DNA of 64,000 nucleotides, taken from Opitutaceae bacterium TAV5 (GTDB lineage Bacteria; Verrucomicrobiota; Verrucomicrobiia; Opitutales; Opitutaceae). The DNA is taken from NCBI GenBank assembly GCA_000242935.3, contig CP007053.1, positions 3,643,001-3,707,000 of the forward strand, read 5' to 3'. The translations under genes and the position numbers were made by a program. Below the pieces are notes generated by a model. It did not search any database. It had not been told where the DNA came from and was given only the letters and a program-made list of their open reading frames with translations. Within the stretch, counting starts at the first letter, position 1. The number at the start of each line of letters is the position of its first letter. This document shows positions 44,790 to 53,288 of this stretch, piece after piece.

Positions 44790-45833
44790 ATGAAATCTCT
44801 CCCCCGACGGGTAACGCTCAAGGAACTAGCGGCGCGGCTTGGCATCCACCACACGTCGGTGTCGCGTGCGTTGCGCGGGCATCCGCGTATTTCGGAGGCA
44901 ATGACACAGCGTGTCCGCAAGCTGGCCGCCGAACTTGGTTACGAACCCGATCCGTTCCTGACCGGACTGGCGGCGTACCGGCAGGGGCAGGGCGATTCGA
45001 AATTTGCGGGTGTGCTGGCATGGGTGACGAACTGGCGAACCCGCGAGGGCTGGCGCACGTGGCAACCGATCCTGACCACCGCCACGTATTTCGGCGGGGC
45101 GGAAAAGCGGGCGGCGGAACTCGGCTACCGGCTGGAGGAATTCTGGCTCGGCGACCATGGCACGGATATGAACCGGGGATTGCGGATACTGAGAGCGCGG
45201 GGAATTCAGGGCCTGCTGTTCGCACCGCAACCGGATCCGCATACGCGGCTCGAGGTGGACCTGTCGTGGTTTTCGGCCGTGTCGTTCGGGCTGACGCTGG
45301 AGTCGCCGGCGTTGCATGTGGTCACGAGCCATTCGTACCGGACAATGATCGGCACGCTGGAAAAACTGCGGGAGCTGGGTTACCGGCGTCCGGGGCTGGC
45401 GACCACGTATTTTCACGAGGAACGGATCAACCGCGCGTGGACAGCGGCGTTCTGGGCCTATCAGGCCGAACGGGGAAAGCGGCGTGTGGTGCCTCCGCTC
45501 GTGATGCCGGATCTCGACAGAAAACTGTTTGAGGCATGGCTGCAAAAACAGCGTCCCGATGTTGTCATGGCGTCGAATTCCATGGTGACGCGCGGCTGGC
45601 TTGAAGCCGGTGGCCGGCGGATTCCGGACGATATCGGGCTGGTGCCGACGATCATCTCGGACAATTCGTTCTTGTCCGGAATGAACGAGAACGGCCCGGT
45701 TATCGGTGCCGCCGCGGTGGACCTGCTGGTGAGCATGTTGCACCGCAATGAGCGGGGAGTACCGACGCATCCGCAACGGGTCCTGATCGAGGGTTCGTGG
45801 GTGGACGGGAAAAGCGTGCGGCGGCAGAACTGA
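44790..45833 (+). CDS. LacI-family transcriptional regulator, paralogue group 3
   Basis: ATG 44790 gives MKSLPRRVTLKELAARLGIH with HTH residues HTSVSRALRGHPRIS; a longer frame upstream would cross the palindrome and the divergent gene. The sensor domain has YFGGAEKRAAELGYRLEEFW and LRARGIQGLLFAPQPD, and it ends VDLLVSMLHRNERGVPTHPQ-RVLIEGSWVDG. That ending is the family signature of five LacI paralogues in this window. It is divergent from the PEP-CTERM/pseudopilin/enzyme operon, its likely target. 347 aa. Confidence 0.93.
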   Translation: MKSLPRRVTLKELAARLGIHHTSVSRALRGHPRISEAMTQRVRKLAAELGYEPDPFLTGLAAYRQGQGDSKFAGVLAWVTNWRTREGWRTWQPILTTATYFGGAEKRAAELGYRLEEFWLGDHGTDMNRGLRILRARGIQGLLFAPQPDPHTRLEVDLSWFSAVSFGLTLESPALHVVTSHSYRTMIGTLEKLRELGYRRPGLATTYFHEERINRAWTAAFWAYQAERGKRRVVPPLVMPDLDRKLFEAWLQKQRPDVVMASNSMVTRGWLEAGGRRIPDDIGLVPTIISDNSFLSGMNENGPVIGAAAVDLLVSMLHRNERGVPTHPQRVLIEGSWVDGKSVRRQN

Positions 45834-45873
45834 AACGAGGAGCCAGGCTTAATTGTGCTTCATAACGTCATGC

Positions 45874-45949
45874 GGAGGTCTCGGAGAGACCTCCCTGCCG
45901 AACACTCCGCGCCATAGGGAAATCATGCTCCTGTGCGCATGATTTTTCG
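45874..45949. terminator. Hairpins between convergent lacI-type and esterase genes
   Basis: Two hairpins lie in the 124-bp gap: GGAGGTCT-N5-AGACCTCC (45874-45894) and AAATCATG-N10-CATGATTT (45920-45945), the second followed by TTTTT-like sequence (to 45947). A bidirectional terminator for the two converging genes is plausible. The low-GC stem is weak, so the call is tentative. Confidence 0.4.
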
Positions 45950-45957
45950 ACGTAATA

Positions 45958-46908
45958 TTATGGATACCACGCGCCCGCGTTCGTTGAGGGCGTGGCGGAT
46001 TTTTGCAGGGCAACGGGAGAGTTGCCAGGCACAGGCTGGCCCAGGTGTTTTTCGAGGAAGGAGAGGACCGTCGGACGGAGGTCCATTTGGGCGGGTTGGA
46101 GATGGAAGGTGTGCGGGGCGCCCCCGATTTCAACGAACCAGTAGTCGATGCCCAGTTTGCGAAGATGCTCGGCGAGAAGGCGGGAGCGTTCAACCGGGAC
46201 GGTTTTGTCGGCGCTGCCGTGGACGATCAGCATGGGGGGCGTATTTTTGTCGATCCATGTGATGGGCGAGGCGGCGGTTTTGTTGGCTTTTGTTTCCTCG
46301 GGCGTGGCTCCGTCAAAGGGTGAGACGCGACGTTCGCGGATGTCGTAGTCACCGTAGAAATTGATGATGGCAGAGACGGCGTTTGATTGGTCGGTGTAGA
46401 GGCCGTGCTGGTTGAAGTCCTCAACGTGGGCAGTGGCTCCGACCATCATGGCGAGGTGGCCGCCGGCGGAACCGCCCATGACCGCAATGCGGTCGGGGGC
46501 AATGTTGAAGCGCGTGGCATTGGCGCGAATGAAACGGAGGGCGGTTTTGCAGTCGTGGAAGTTTTGTGGCCAGGCAAGGCGAGTGAGTTTGCGTTTGCCA
46601 GTGGCAGGGTCTTTTTCGACGACGTTGAGGAGGTAGTTGATTGAAAATACAGCGTAGCCGTGCGCTGTCAGGGTTTGGCCGATGTTTTTCTCACGGGCGT
46701 CGGCTTTGTCTCCAATCCGGTAGCCTCCGCCATGAATAAGGAGAACGGCGGGATGGGGGCCGGGGAAGATGGCGGTGTCGGGGAGATACGCATCGAGTTT
46801 TTCGCCACGGTCCGGGGAGAGGTAAGGGATGTTGCTCTCGATTCGGGGGACGGCGGTTGCCAGGATGGGTATGACGAGAAGGGCAAGGAGGGTAATTGAT
46901 CGTTTCAT
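45958..46908 (-). CDS. Secreted alpha/beta-hydrolase esterase
   Basis: A signal peptide (MKRSITLLALLVIPILATAV) leads into the BD-FAE/carboxylesterase pattern PYLSPDRGEKLDAYLPD, oxyanion block VLLIHGGGYRIGD, nucleophile S147 in VMGGSAGGHLAMM, acid region MLIVHGSADKTVPVERS and catalytic histidine in GAPHTFHL. Such enzymes often remove acetyl or methyl esters from xylan or pectin, opening chains to lyases. The start at 46908 is chosen for the signal peptide. It is single-gene, convergent with a LacI gene and next to a stretch of gene fragments. The ester is not defined by sequence. Confidence 0.85.
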   Translation of the reverse strand: MKRSITLLALLVIPILATAVPRIESNIPYLSPDRGEKLDAYLPDTAIFPGPHPAVLLIHGGGYRIGDKADAREKNIGQTLTAHGYAVFSINYLLNVVEKDPATGKRKLTRLAWPQNFHDCKTALRFIRANATRFNIAPDRIAVMGGSAGGHLAMMVGATAHVEDFNQHGLYTDQSNAVSAIINFYGDYDIRERRVSPFDGATPEETKANKTAASPITWIDKNTPPMLIVHGSADKTVPVERSRLLAEHLRKLGIDYWFVEIGGAPHTFHLQPAQMDLRPTVLSFLEKHLGQPVPGNSPVALQKSATPSTNAGAWYP

Positions 46909-47008
46909 ACGGGCGAATGACAAAGCACATGCCCGCATTCGGAAGAATGCGGGGTTTCTGAAATCAATGGCAGGTTTGTGTCTGGTGGCATGGTCGATTT
47001 GGTCGTAA

Positions 47009-47116
47009 TGCCGCGGCAAGGAGATCACCAAGGGAAAGACGAGAGGCAATGTCGCGCCACCAAGTTCGGTCGGAGAAAAGAGAAGATGGACGGAGCATTT
47101 TCCAGAAAAGAGGTGA
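47009..47116 (-). pseudogene. Fragment of heparinase-like gene N-terminus
   Basis: Minus-strand translation of 47009-47071 reads DRTWWRDIASRLSLGDLLAA-A. It matches DRTWWNAVAARLSAGELLAA in the intact enzyme at 31509. About 15 more upstream residues match loosely. Nothing else of the enzyme remains. The fragment lies just downstream (in its own direction) of a piece of the beta-repeat protein gene, the same order as in the intact operon (30303 then 31509). Confidence 0.7.
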
Positions 47117-47121
47117 GCGGG

Positions 47122-47169
47122 TCAGGGATGAGTGACGGTGAGGATACCGGTGGCTTCGTCGAATGATGA
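47122..47169 (-). pseudogene. Fragment of beta-repeat protein gene C-terminus
   Basis: Minus-strand translation reads SSFDEATGILTVTHP followed by a stop. It corresponds to SWTFDEVSGILTTTIP-stop at the end of the secreted beta-repeat protein (31469). A heparinase fragment follows it, so the gene order of the intact operon is kept in the remnant. Confidence 0.62.
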
Positions 47170-47287
47170 TCCCGCGGCACATATCCCTTGAATCGGGTCC
47201 TGCCCTCCATCCTGTTTCCGGTTGCCGTTGCTCTTGCGACCGGACCGTCCGAACCTGACGCCAATAAAGATGAGTCGCCTGTAAGCA

Positions 47288-47350
47288 GGATTCCTGGAGG
47301 ACAAGGAACGCGTCGAAAAGCAAGCCGGCTCCTCCGCGGGCAACCCGTAA
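47288..47350 (+). pseudogene. Fragment of BNR/sialidase-like gene C-terminus
   Basis: Plus-strand translation reads FLEDKERVEKQAGSSAGNP-stop, against EILEKKEGAEKQSGTSAGNP-stop at the end of the gene at 39575-40981. The 26 bp after the stop also match the 27-bp intergenic sequence after that gene nearly base for base. Confidence 0.8.
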
Positions 47351-47376
47351 TCCGGCAGGCGCAAGGCGGGTTGCCG

Positions 47377-47421
47377 TCAGAAGCGCAGGGTGTAGTCGAG
47401 TTGACCGTCCGACCGGTCCTC
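47377..47421 (-). pseudogene. Fragment of toroid-like enzyme gene C-terminus
   Basis: Minus-strand translation ends DGQLDYTLRF-stop, matching DGHLDYTLRF-stop of the enzyme at 41009. It faces the BNR fragment with the same convergent arrangement and nearly the same spacing (26 vs 27 bp) as the intact pair. The rest of the 46909-47512 gap holds no recognisable gene. Confidence 0.8.
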
Positions 47422-47512
47422 CGGGCTCGCGCTTTTGTACACTCTCCCGCGGCGGCTCATCGGATGATGACAGGTATTGTCGCGGATTCGCGGTTCCGCT
47501 TTACATGGGAAA

Positions 47513-48607
47513 ATGAGCCAGCAGCACATGCGAGTTTCTCTCCGGCAGGTCGCGGCCAGGGCCGGCGTTTCCCACGTGGCCGTGTCGATGGCGCTGCGCG
47601 GGCGTCCCAATATCCCGGAAAAGACCCGCGTCCGCATCCGGGCTATCGCCGAGGAGATGGGCTATCGCGCCGATCCCATGCTTTCCGCGCTCAACATGTA
47701 TCGCCAGACGCGGCGGGGAGCCGCTTACCAGGCCGGCCTCGCATGGATCAACGCTTTCCCGGAAAAGAACACCCTGCGCAACAATCCCGATTTCGACCTC
47801 TACTGGCGGGGCGCCGTCGCCACGGCGCGCGAGGCCGGTTTCAGTCTCGACGAGTTCTGGATGTATGAACCAGGCATGACGCCGCAACGGCTGGCGAAGA
47901 TTCTGCACAGCCGGCAGGTTCAGGGCCTGCTTCTGCCACCGATGCCGGCGGCCCATGTCTTGCTGGAATTGCCCTGGGACGCGGTCTCCACGGTGGCGAT
48001 CGGTTATTCGCACGAACCGGTTTTTCACATCGTGGTCAACGCCCACTACCGCAGCGCCCGCGATGCCATGAGGCGACTCCACCGGCTCGGCTACCGGCGC
48101 GTCGGCTTCGTGACGTGGCCCGCGCTGGAGCAGCGCACCGACTGCAACTTCCGGTCGGGTTTCGTGTGCGAGTGCGAGCAGCTCGGCCTGTCACCGCTGA
48201 TCTGCTCCGTGCCCGAGGGGCCGATGTGGAAGCGTAATGACGCGGTTGATACCTACAGGAAATCGGCTGCGCAGATCCGTCGCTGGATGCGCGAGCACCG
48301 GCCCGATGCCATGTTGTTGCCCGATCCGTATTGCGCGCGTGTGCTGGGCTTCGAGCCGGCGGCGTCAGCGGCGGGCGCGAAACCCGCGTCATCACGGAAC
48401 AGGAAACCTGTCATCGCCGTTCTGGCGACTTATCCGCAAGACCCCTGGTTTGCCGGCATCGACCAGGATGCGGAGCGCATCGGCGCCGCCGCGGTCAACC
48501 ATCTCATCAGCATGATCCAGCGCAACGAGCGCGGCCGGCCCGAGCGCCCCTTGCGCATTCTGGTCGAAGGCGCGTGGCGTGACGGCGCCTCGGTTCCCGG
48601 CAGGTGA
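47513..48607 (+). CDS. LacI-family transcriptional regulator, paralogue group 4
   Basis: ATG 47513 is used; a TTG at 47477 is the alternative. The helix-turn-helix is VSLRQVAARAGVSHVAVSMA with LRGRPNIP, then MGYRADPMLSALNMYRQTRR. The sensor domain has YWRGAVATAREAGFSLDEFW and LHSRQVQGLLLPPMPA. It ends VNHLISMIQRNERGRPERPL-RILVEGAW, as in the related LacI proteins. It lies directly after a cluster of gene fragments and has no intact enzyme gene on its left, so it may have lost its original target operon. An inverted-repeat element follows the stop. Confidence 0.92.
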   Translation: MSQQHMRVSLRQVAARAGVSHVAVSMALRGRPNIPEKTRVRIRAIAEEMGYRADPMLSALNMYRQTRRGAAYQAGLAWINAFPEKNTLRNNPDFDLYWRGAVATAREAGFSLDEFWMYEPGMTPQRLAKILHSRQVQGLLLPPMPAAHVLLELPWDAVSTVAIGYSHEPVFHIVVNAHYRSARDAMRRLHRLGYRRVGFVTWPALEQRTDCNFRSGFVCECEQLGLSPLICSVPEGPMWKRNDAVDTYRKSAAQIRRWMREHRPDAMLLPDPYCARVLGFEPAASAAGAKPASSRNRKPVIAVLATYPQDPWFAGIDQDAERIGAAAVNHLISMIQRNERGRPERPLRILVEGAWRDGASVPGR

Positions 48608-48608
48608 T

Positions 48609-48787
48609 GGGAACTTCTAAAAATTGAACAGAAGGCAACAAAGAGAACGAAGAATAATCAAAAAGTCTTTTCACTAGATGTATGTAACATTTTTTATTAA
48701 AACATATTCCGAAATTTAACTACATAATTTTCTCTTCGTCCGTCCCTTCGTTATCTTCTGTTCAAAAATCATTTTTTAGAACCTCCC
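48609..48787. repeat. Inverted-terminal repeat element, copy B
   Basis: Left end GGGAACTTCTAAAAATTGAA-CAGAAGG and right end CTTCTGTTCAAAAATC then TTTTTTAGAACCTCC pair as in copies A and C. The centre (about 48655-48730) is AT-rich and unlike the other centres. It starts within 2 bp after the LacI stop codon. Confidence 0.8.
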
Positions 48788-48789
48788 TG

Positions 48790-48877
48790 ATATTTACACA
48801 AAGGTCGCAAAGGTCACAAAGAATAGCTGATTCTGCCCTTCGCGCCCTTCGCGCCCTTCGCGATCTTTGTGTAAAAT
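48790..48877. repeat. Second inverted repeat family, ACACAAAG type
   Basis: ATATTTACACAAAGGTCGCA-AAGG (48790-48813) pairs imperfectly with CCTTCGCGATCTTTGTGTAA (48855-48874). Between them the 9-mer CGCGCCCTT is repeated (48841-48859). It directly follows element B and, with it, fills the 393-bp gap between two LacI genes. Similar short repeats with AAAG/CTTTG arms are dispersed in related genomes. No gene is seen here. Confidence 0.65.
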
Positions 48878-49000
48878 CCGGAGCATCCAGAGAAGCGGTA
48901 TCAGGCGAGACTGTCATCCCGTCCGGCGGCGAGGGCGTCGCCGCTCCTTTTTGATACAACGGAGTGCAACGGGGTATGACCACTTCCCGGGCAGGCGGCA

Positions 49001-50107
49001 TCAACCCGCCGCCCGGATGCTCGGCCCGTCCACGAACCGGGGCGGGATCAATATCTGCCGCGGCACTTCCGGTACGCCGTATTCATTTTGCTGCAACTGC
49101 GTCGCCACCAGATCGACTCCGGCCGCCGCCACCTGCGCCCGCCGGTGATCGATCCCGGCGAAGCCGGCCATCGACGGCAGCGGCACCCGGTCATGCACCA
49201 CCAGCCCGATGTCTTCGGGGATGCGCAGCCCCAGTCCCTGGCGCAGCCATTCCGGCACCGGCTCGTGAAAGGTGATGATGACATCCGGACGATACCGCCG
49301 CATCCATCTGCGGAAAACCGGTTCGCCCTGCGTCAGATCGTTGTGCGGAAACAATAACAACGGCACCCGTCGCCGCGCCGGCACCGTCTGCTGGTAATGC
49401 AGCAAGGCCCCCGAATACGTGTGGTCGGCGCGCGCATCGATCCAGGGCGAGATCGCCACGCCGATCCGCCGGTAGCCGCGCGCTTCCAGCAATGCCGCCG
49501 TCATGAGAACGCCCTGCGTCATGTTGGTGCTCGCGCGGTGCAGCGCCGGCGCGGCCAGCCCGTAACCGAATGTCGCCGCCGCCAGCCCCGTGTAGTCGAG
49601 CTTCGCGCTGAATTGCCGCGATGACTGCACGGAGATGAGCAGCCCGCCGATGCCGCGTGTGCGGATGATTTTTCCCAGACGTGCCGGGCTGATGCCGCCG
49701 CGCCCGAGGTCGAATTCCTCGACCTCGTAACCATACCGCCCGGCCCGCCGGCGAATATCGTCGAGCGCCACATAGTTATAGGCGGCCCCGTGGAGTTCAT
49801 CGTCGGGAAGATCGTCGCGGATGACGGCCAGACTGGCCCGCATCCGGCGCGTACGATGACTGCGCACCAGCTCCATCAGCCCCGCCATCCGGGGATCGGG
49901 ACGGTAACCGGTCACCTCCGCTGCCGCGATCACGCGCATCCGGGTTTCGGGCAGGACCCGCGGCGAATTGCGCAACACCCGCGATACCGTCATCGCCGAC
50001 ACCCCGGCCCGCCGCGCCACCGCCGCCAGGCTGGGGGCTGCGGGAGAAGGGGCCGCCGGTCCTGCGGCCGGACCGATTTCCGGAGCATGAAGCGCGTCTT
50101 TGGGCAC
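49001..50107 (-). CDS. LacI-family transcriptional regulator, paralogue group 5
   Basis: The HTH is SLAAVARRAGVSAMTVSRVL after a Pro/Ala-rich leader. The hinge/sensor has TGYRPDPRMAGLMELVRSHR, IRRRAGRYGYEVEEFDLGRG and IRTRGIGGLLISVQSSRQFS. It ends VDLVATQLQQNEYGVPEVPR-QILIPPRFVDG. A GTG at 50107 is taken as the start because the other candidate (GTG 50134) would place the operator-like palindrome 50112-50126 inside the coding region. It is divergent from the BNR gene at 50217, its likely target. Confidence 0.9.
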   Translation of the reverse strand: MPKDALHAPEIGPAAGPAAPSPAAPSLAAVARRAGVSAMTVSRVLRNSPRVLPETRMRVIAAAEVTGYRPDPRMAGLMELVRSHRTRRMRASLAVIRDDLPDDELHGAAYNYVALDDIRRRAGRYGYEVEEFDLGRGGISPARLGKIIRTRGIGGLLISVQSSRQFSAKLDYTGLAAATFGYGLAAPALHRASTNMTQGVLMTAALLEARGYRRIGVAISPWIDARADHTYSGALLHYQQTVPARRRVPLLLFPHNDLTQGEPVFRRWMRRYRPDVIITFHEPVPEWLRQGLGLRIPEDIGLVVHDRVPLPSMAGFAGIDHRRAQVAAAGVDLVATQLQQNEYGVPEVPRQILIPPRFVDGPSIRAAG

Positions 50108-50111
50108 GGGG

Positions 50112-50126
50112 ATGTTATCATAACAT
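50112..50126. promoter_or_regulatory. Palindromic operator candidate between lacI-type and BNR genes
   Basis: ATGTTAT-c-ATAACAT is a perfect 7+7 palindrome around one central base. It lies 4 bp upstream of the GTG taken as the LacI start and 91 bp before the divergent BNR start. An AT-rich site in GC-rich DNA makes chance less likely. Control of both genes is inferred. Confidence 0.6.
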
Positions 50127-50216
50127 GAAAACACCTTTGTCGATGGCCATTTTCTTTCGCTGACTGGGCTTTTTCAGAAACCCGACCACCCGACCATCCA
50201 GCCCGACCCCTCCGAC

Positions 50217-51824
50217 ATGAAGAACAAACTCCTGGCAGGCGCCCTGGCCATGACCGGTTGCCTGTCCGCCCAGGCGCAGCAGCCCGACCGGTCCTTTCTC
50301 AATCCGCCCGGCTACGTCGGCCCGCCGCAGGCGGCGCACGCCGTGACCAACCGCGCCTTTCAGGGAATCTCCAGCATGGCGGTATCGCCCGGCGGCCGCC
50401 TCTGGGTGATCTGGTATGCCGGCGTGACACCGGGCGAGGACCGGAACAACTACGTGGTCCTCGCCACCAGCGGCGACGGCGGGAAAACCTGGAAGGAAGT
50501 CCTGGTGGTGGACCCCGACGGGCCCGGCCCCGTGCGCGCCTTCGATCCCGAAGTATGGATGGGGCCGGACGGCAGGCTGCGTCTTTACTGGGCGCAGGCC
50601 GCCGGGCACGACGGCAGCATCTCGGGAACCTGGACGCTGGAAACAGGAGAGCCGGAGTCGGAAGCGCCTGCGTGGAGTGCTCCGGCGCGCATCTCCGACG
50701 GGATCATGATGTGCAAGTCGGTCGTGCTCTCGACCGGCGAATGGGCGTTGCCCGTATCCACCTGGCGCAAGACCGATCACAGCGCGAAGATGCTCGTCTC
50801 CACGGACCAGGGCCGCACGTGGTCGGTCCGGGGGGCCTGCCATGTGCCCGAGAAGGACCGCTCCTTCGACGAACACATGCTTGTCGAACGCGGCGACGGT
50901 TCTCTCCGGATGCTGGTGCGCACCCGCTACGGCATTGGCGAGAGCATTTCCACCGATCGCGGAGTCACCTGGCCGGAACTGGTGCCGTCCGCCATTCCCC
51001 ATCCCTCCGCCCGCTTCTTCATCACCCGGTTGCACTCGGGGAACCTCCTGCTGGTCAAACACGGTCCGATGGATCAACAGACCCTCCGCTCGCACCTGAC
51101 GGCGTTCATTTCCACCGACGACGGCCGCACGTGGGGCGGCGGCCTGCTGCTCGACGAGCGCACGGGTGTATCGTATCCCGACGGACAACAGGCCGCGGAC
51201 GGCACCGTCTACATCACCTACGATTTCAGCCGGACCGGCACGCGCCACATCCTCTTCGCCACCTTCCGCGAGGAGGATGCGGCGGCGGGCGAGGCGACCA
51301 CCGGTGCGGTGCGGCTGCGACAGCTCGTCAGCGAGGCCTCCGGCGGACAGCAACGGGTCAAACGCGAGCCTTCGCCGCCCCTCCGCGACCACGCCGATGG
51401 CGAGCCGCTGCGCGTGAAACCGGCGCCGGCGGGGGCCGTGCAGGCCGACGGAGCTTCTTCGGAATCGTTGTCCGACGGCCAAGTCCTGTTCACGGATCGC
51501 AAGTACACTGCCGGCAACATTCCGGCGGCGCTGGACGGGGCGCGGTTCCTGCGCGTGAGCCTCCGGGGAAACAAGACCGTGCGCTGCACCCAAGCGGCGA
51601 CGGTGTACTTTCTGACGCCGGAGCCCGACCGCAACCGGGACAGTCAGTCGAAGCGGCTGGAAGCGCAAGGGTTCAAAAAAGTCGCTCTGCCGGAAATCCC
51701 GCTCTTCAACCCCGAAAATGCCGGCAACTACGTGACGCTTTACCGGAAGGATTGCGCCGGGGGAGAGGAAATCACCTTCGGCCAGTGGGCGGTGCCGGTG
51801 TTTTTCCTCGCGGGCGGTAAGTAA
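50217..51824 (+). CDS. Secreted BNR/sialidase-like protein with C-terminal extra domain
   Basis: Signal peptide (MKNKLLAGALAMTGCLSAQAQ) and a propeller with four Asp boxes (SGDGGKTWKEV, STDQGRTWSVR, STDRGVTWPEL, STDDGRTWGGG). The sequence is closely similar in layout to the protein at 39575 (shared ISDG..., RSHLTAF, GGLLLDERTGVSYPDG). From about residue 410, a domain of about 125 residues is added (VLFTDRKYTAGNIPAALDGA, AATVYFLTPEPDRNRDSQSK) that looks like a small beta domain of unknown role. A hairpin repeat and the MFS gene follow. As with the other BNR proteins, sialic acid is not shown to be the substrate. Confidence 0.8.
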   Translation: MKNKLLAGALAMTGCLSAQAQQPDRSFLNPPGYVGPPQAAHAVTNRAFQGISSMAVSPGGRLWVIWYAGVTPGEDRNNYVVLATSGDGGKTWKEVLVVDPDGPGPVRAFDPEVWMGPDGRLRLYWAQAAGHDGSISGTWTLETGEPESEAPAWSAPARISDGIMMCKSVVLSTGEWALPVSTWRKTDHSAKMLVSTDQGRTWSVRGACHVPEKDRSFDEHMLVERGDGSLRMLVRTRYGIGESISTDRGVTWPELVPSAIPHPSARFFITRLHSGNLLLVKHGPMDQQTLRSHLTAFISTDDGRTWGGGLLLDERTGVSYPDGQQAADGTVYITYDFSRTGTRHILFATFREEDAAAGEATTGAVRLRQLVSEASGGQQRVKREPSPPLRDHADGEPLRVKPAPAGAVQADGASSESLSDGQVLFTDRKYTAGNIPAALDGARFLRVSLRGNKTVRCTQAATVYFLTPEPDRNRDSQSKRLEAQGFKKVALPEIPLFNPENAGNYVTLYRKDCAGGEEITFGQWAVPVFFLAGGK

Positions 51825-51925
51825 CATTTTTTGGATACAAATCCATTTGCCCGCCGTTCGTATGTCTTTTCCCGTTGTCCGTCTCCGTAAAAAACCCCGG
51901 ATCAGGTTCCCGGGCTCCGGGGCAG

Positions 51926-51955
51926 CGGAGCGGCGGCGGGGACGCCGCCGCTCCG
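51926..51955. repeat. GC hairpin (REP-like) downstream of BNR gene
   Basis: CGGAGCGGCGGC-ggggac-GCCGCCGCTCCG is a perfect 12+12 hairpin in the 165-bp gap between the BNR gene and the MFS gene. No T-run follows. Related GGAGCGGCGGC motifs occur at about 25515 and 48935. A terminator or REP-like role is possible. Confidence 0.6.
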
Positions 51956-51989
51956 ACAAGCCGAAGCAAACTTCGGAGTATCAAACCCA

Positions 51990-53288
51990 ATGCTCATGAA
52001 ATACCGTTACCGCGTCCTCGGTTTCCTGTTTTTCGCCTCGGTCATCACGTATGTGGACCGGGTCTGCATCTCGGTCGCCGGCCACACCATCCAGGAGGAT
52101 CTCGGGCTGAGTCTGGAGCAGTGGGGCTGGGTGCTGGGGGCGTTCGTTCTCTCCTACGGACTTTTCGAGGTCCCCGCCGGCGCGATGGGCGACCGCATCG
52201 GCCCGCGTCGTGTGCTCACGCGGATCGTCGGCTGGTGGTCGGTGTTCACGGCGCTTACGGGCATGGCTCAGGGGTTCCGGCAACTCGTCGTGGTGAGGTT
52301 CCTTTTCGGGATGGGAGAGGCAGGGGCGTTTCCGAATTTCTCCGCCACGATCGCGCGCTGGTTTCCGGTGCACGAGCGCGCGCGGGCGCAGAGCGTCGTC
52401 TGGATGGGCAGTCGCGTGGGCGGGGCGGTGGCGCCGGTCCTCGTGATTCCGCTCCAGCAAGCCTTCGGCTGGCGCACGAGTTTTTATGTGTTCGGCGCCG
52501 TCGGCCTCGTCTGGGCCGTTGTCTGGTGCGTCTGGTTTCGCGACAAGCCCTCGGAAAAGCGTGGCGTGACGCCGGAGGAGGTGCGCGAGATCGAAGGGGC
52601 TGCGGTTGACTCCGGCGCTGCGGCGCACGTCCGGGCGGGCACGCCGTGGAAGCAGCTTTTCGGCAAGGCCAACCTGTGGTGGATCATGCTCATGTATCAC
52701 GCCAACGCGTGGTGCGGCTTTTTCTACCTCACGTGGATGCATATCTTTCTGGCAAAAGGACGCGGCTTCACGCCCGGCGAACTCGTGGCGCTTTCGTGGA
52801 TGCCGTTTGTTTTCGGCGCGGTCGCCAACCTCGCGGGCGGTTTCGCGAGCGACCTGCTCGTCAAACGCATCGGGCTCAAATGGGGACGCCGGTTGCTCGG
52901 TTTCGGCGGACTGGGCATGGCGACGGTGTTTCTCACGCTGACGATTTTCACCGAGGGGAAGCTGCTCACGGTCGTGTATCTGGCGCTGGCCTACGGCTGC
53001 TCGGATTTCGCGCTGCCGGTGGCCTGGGCCGTGTGTCTCGACGTGGGCGCGAAAAACGCCGGCGTGGTCACCGGCGCGATGAACATGGCCGGCCAGGCGG
53101 GATCGTTCCTGACGACAGTGCTTTTCGGATACATCGTCGTTGCGTTCGGCAGCTATAACGCGCCGCTGGTTCCCATCGCGCTCATGTCGCTCGTCGGCAC
53201 ACTGGCCTGGCTCAGGATCGACCCCACAAAACCGCTGGTCGCTGACACCCCGCCCACGCCTGCGGCCGCGACACCTTCCGTTTCATAG
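51990..53288 (+). CDS. MFS transporter, organic-acid (hexuronate/glucarate) type
   Basis: 12 predicted membrane helices in 432 aa. N-terminal features MLMKYRYRVLGFLFFASVIT and YVDRVCISVAGHTIQEDLGL, then MGDRIGPRRVLTRIVGWW between helices 2 and 3, and MGEAGAFPNFSATIARWFP, which is the pattern of the anion:cation symporter (ACS) family that imports uronates, glucarate and related acids. The gene precedes eda and kdgK in the same direction, separated from eda by repeat element C. That context makes a uronate or keto-deoxy-acid the probable cargo. Confidence 0.87.
   Translation: MLMKYRYRVLGFLFFASVITYVDRVCISVAGHTIQEDLGLSLEQWGWVLGAFVLSYGLFEVPAGAMGDRIGPRRVLTRIVGWWSVFTALTGMAQGFRQLVVVRFLFGMGEAGAFPNFSATIARWFPVHERARAQSVVWMGSRVGGAVAPVLVIPLQQAFGWRTSFYVFGAVGLVWAVVWCVWFRDKPSEKRGVTPEEVREIEGAAVDSGAAAHVRAGTPWKQLFGKANLWWIMLMYHANAWCGFFYLTWMHIFLAKGRGFTPGELVALSWMPFVFGAVANLAGGFASDLLVKRIGLKWGRRLLGFGGLGMATVFLTLTIFTEGKLLTVVYLALAYGCSDFALPVAWAVCLDVGAKNAGVVTGAMNMAGQAGSFLTTVLFGYIVVAFGSYNAPLVPIALMSLVGTLAWLRIDPTKPLVADTPPTPAAATPSVS

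Noticed and set aside
48841-48862. Short tandem CGCGCCCTT repeats as a possible CRISPR-like array
   Set aside because: Unit is 9 bp with no spacers; it is the loop of an inverted repeat.
50108-50134. GTG at 50134 as start of the LacI-type gene
   Set aside because: It would place a perfect AT-rich palindrome inside the coding region; the GTG at 50107 leaves it as an operator. Not excluded experimentally.
50118-51959. A 613-codon minus-strand open frame antisense to the BNR gene
   Set aside because: Arg/Gly-rich composition typical of GC-driven antisense frames; the plus strand has Asp boxes and a signal peptide.
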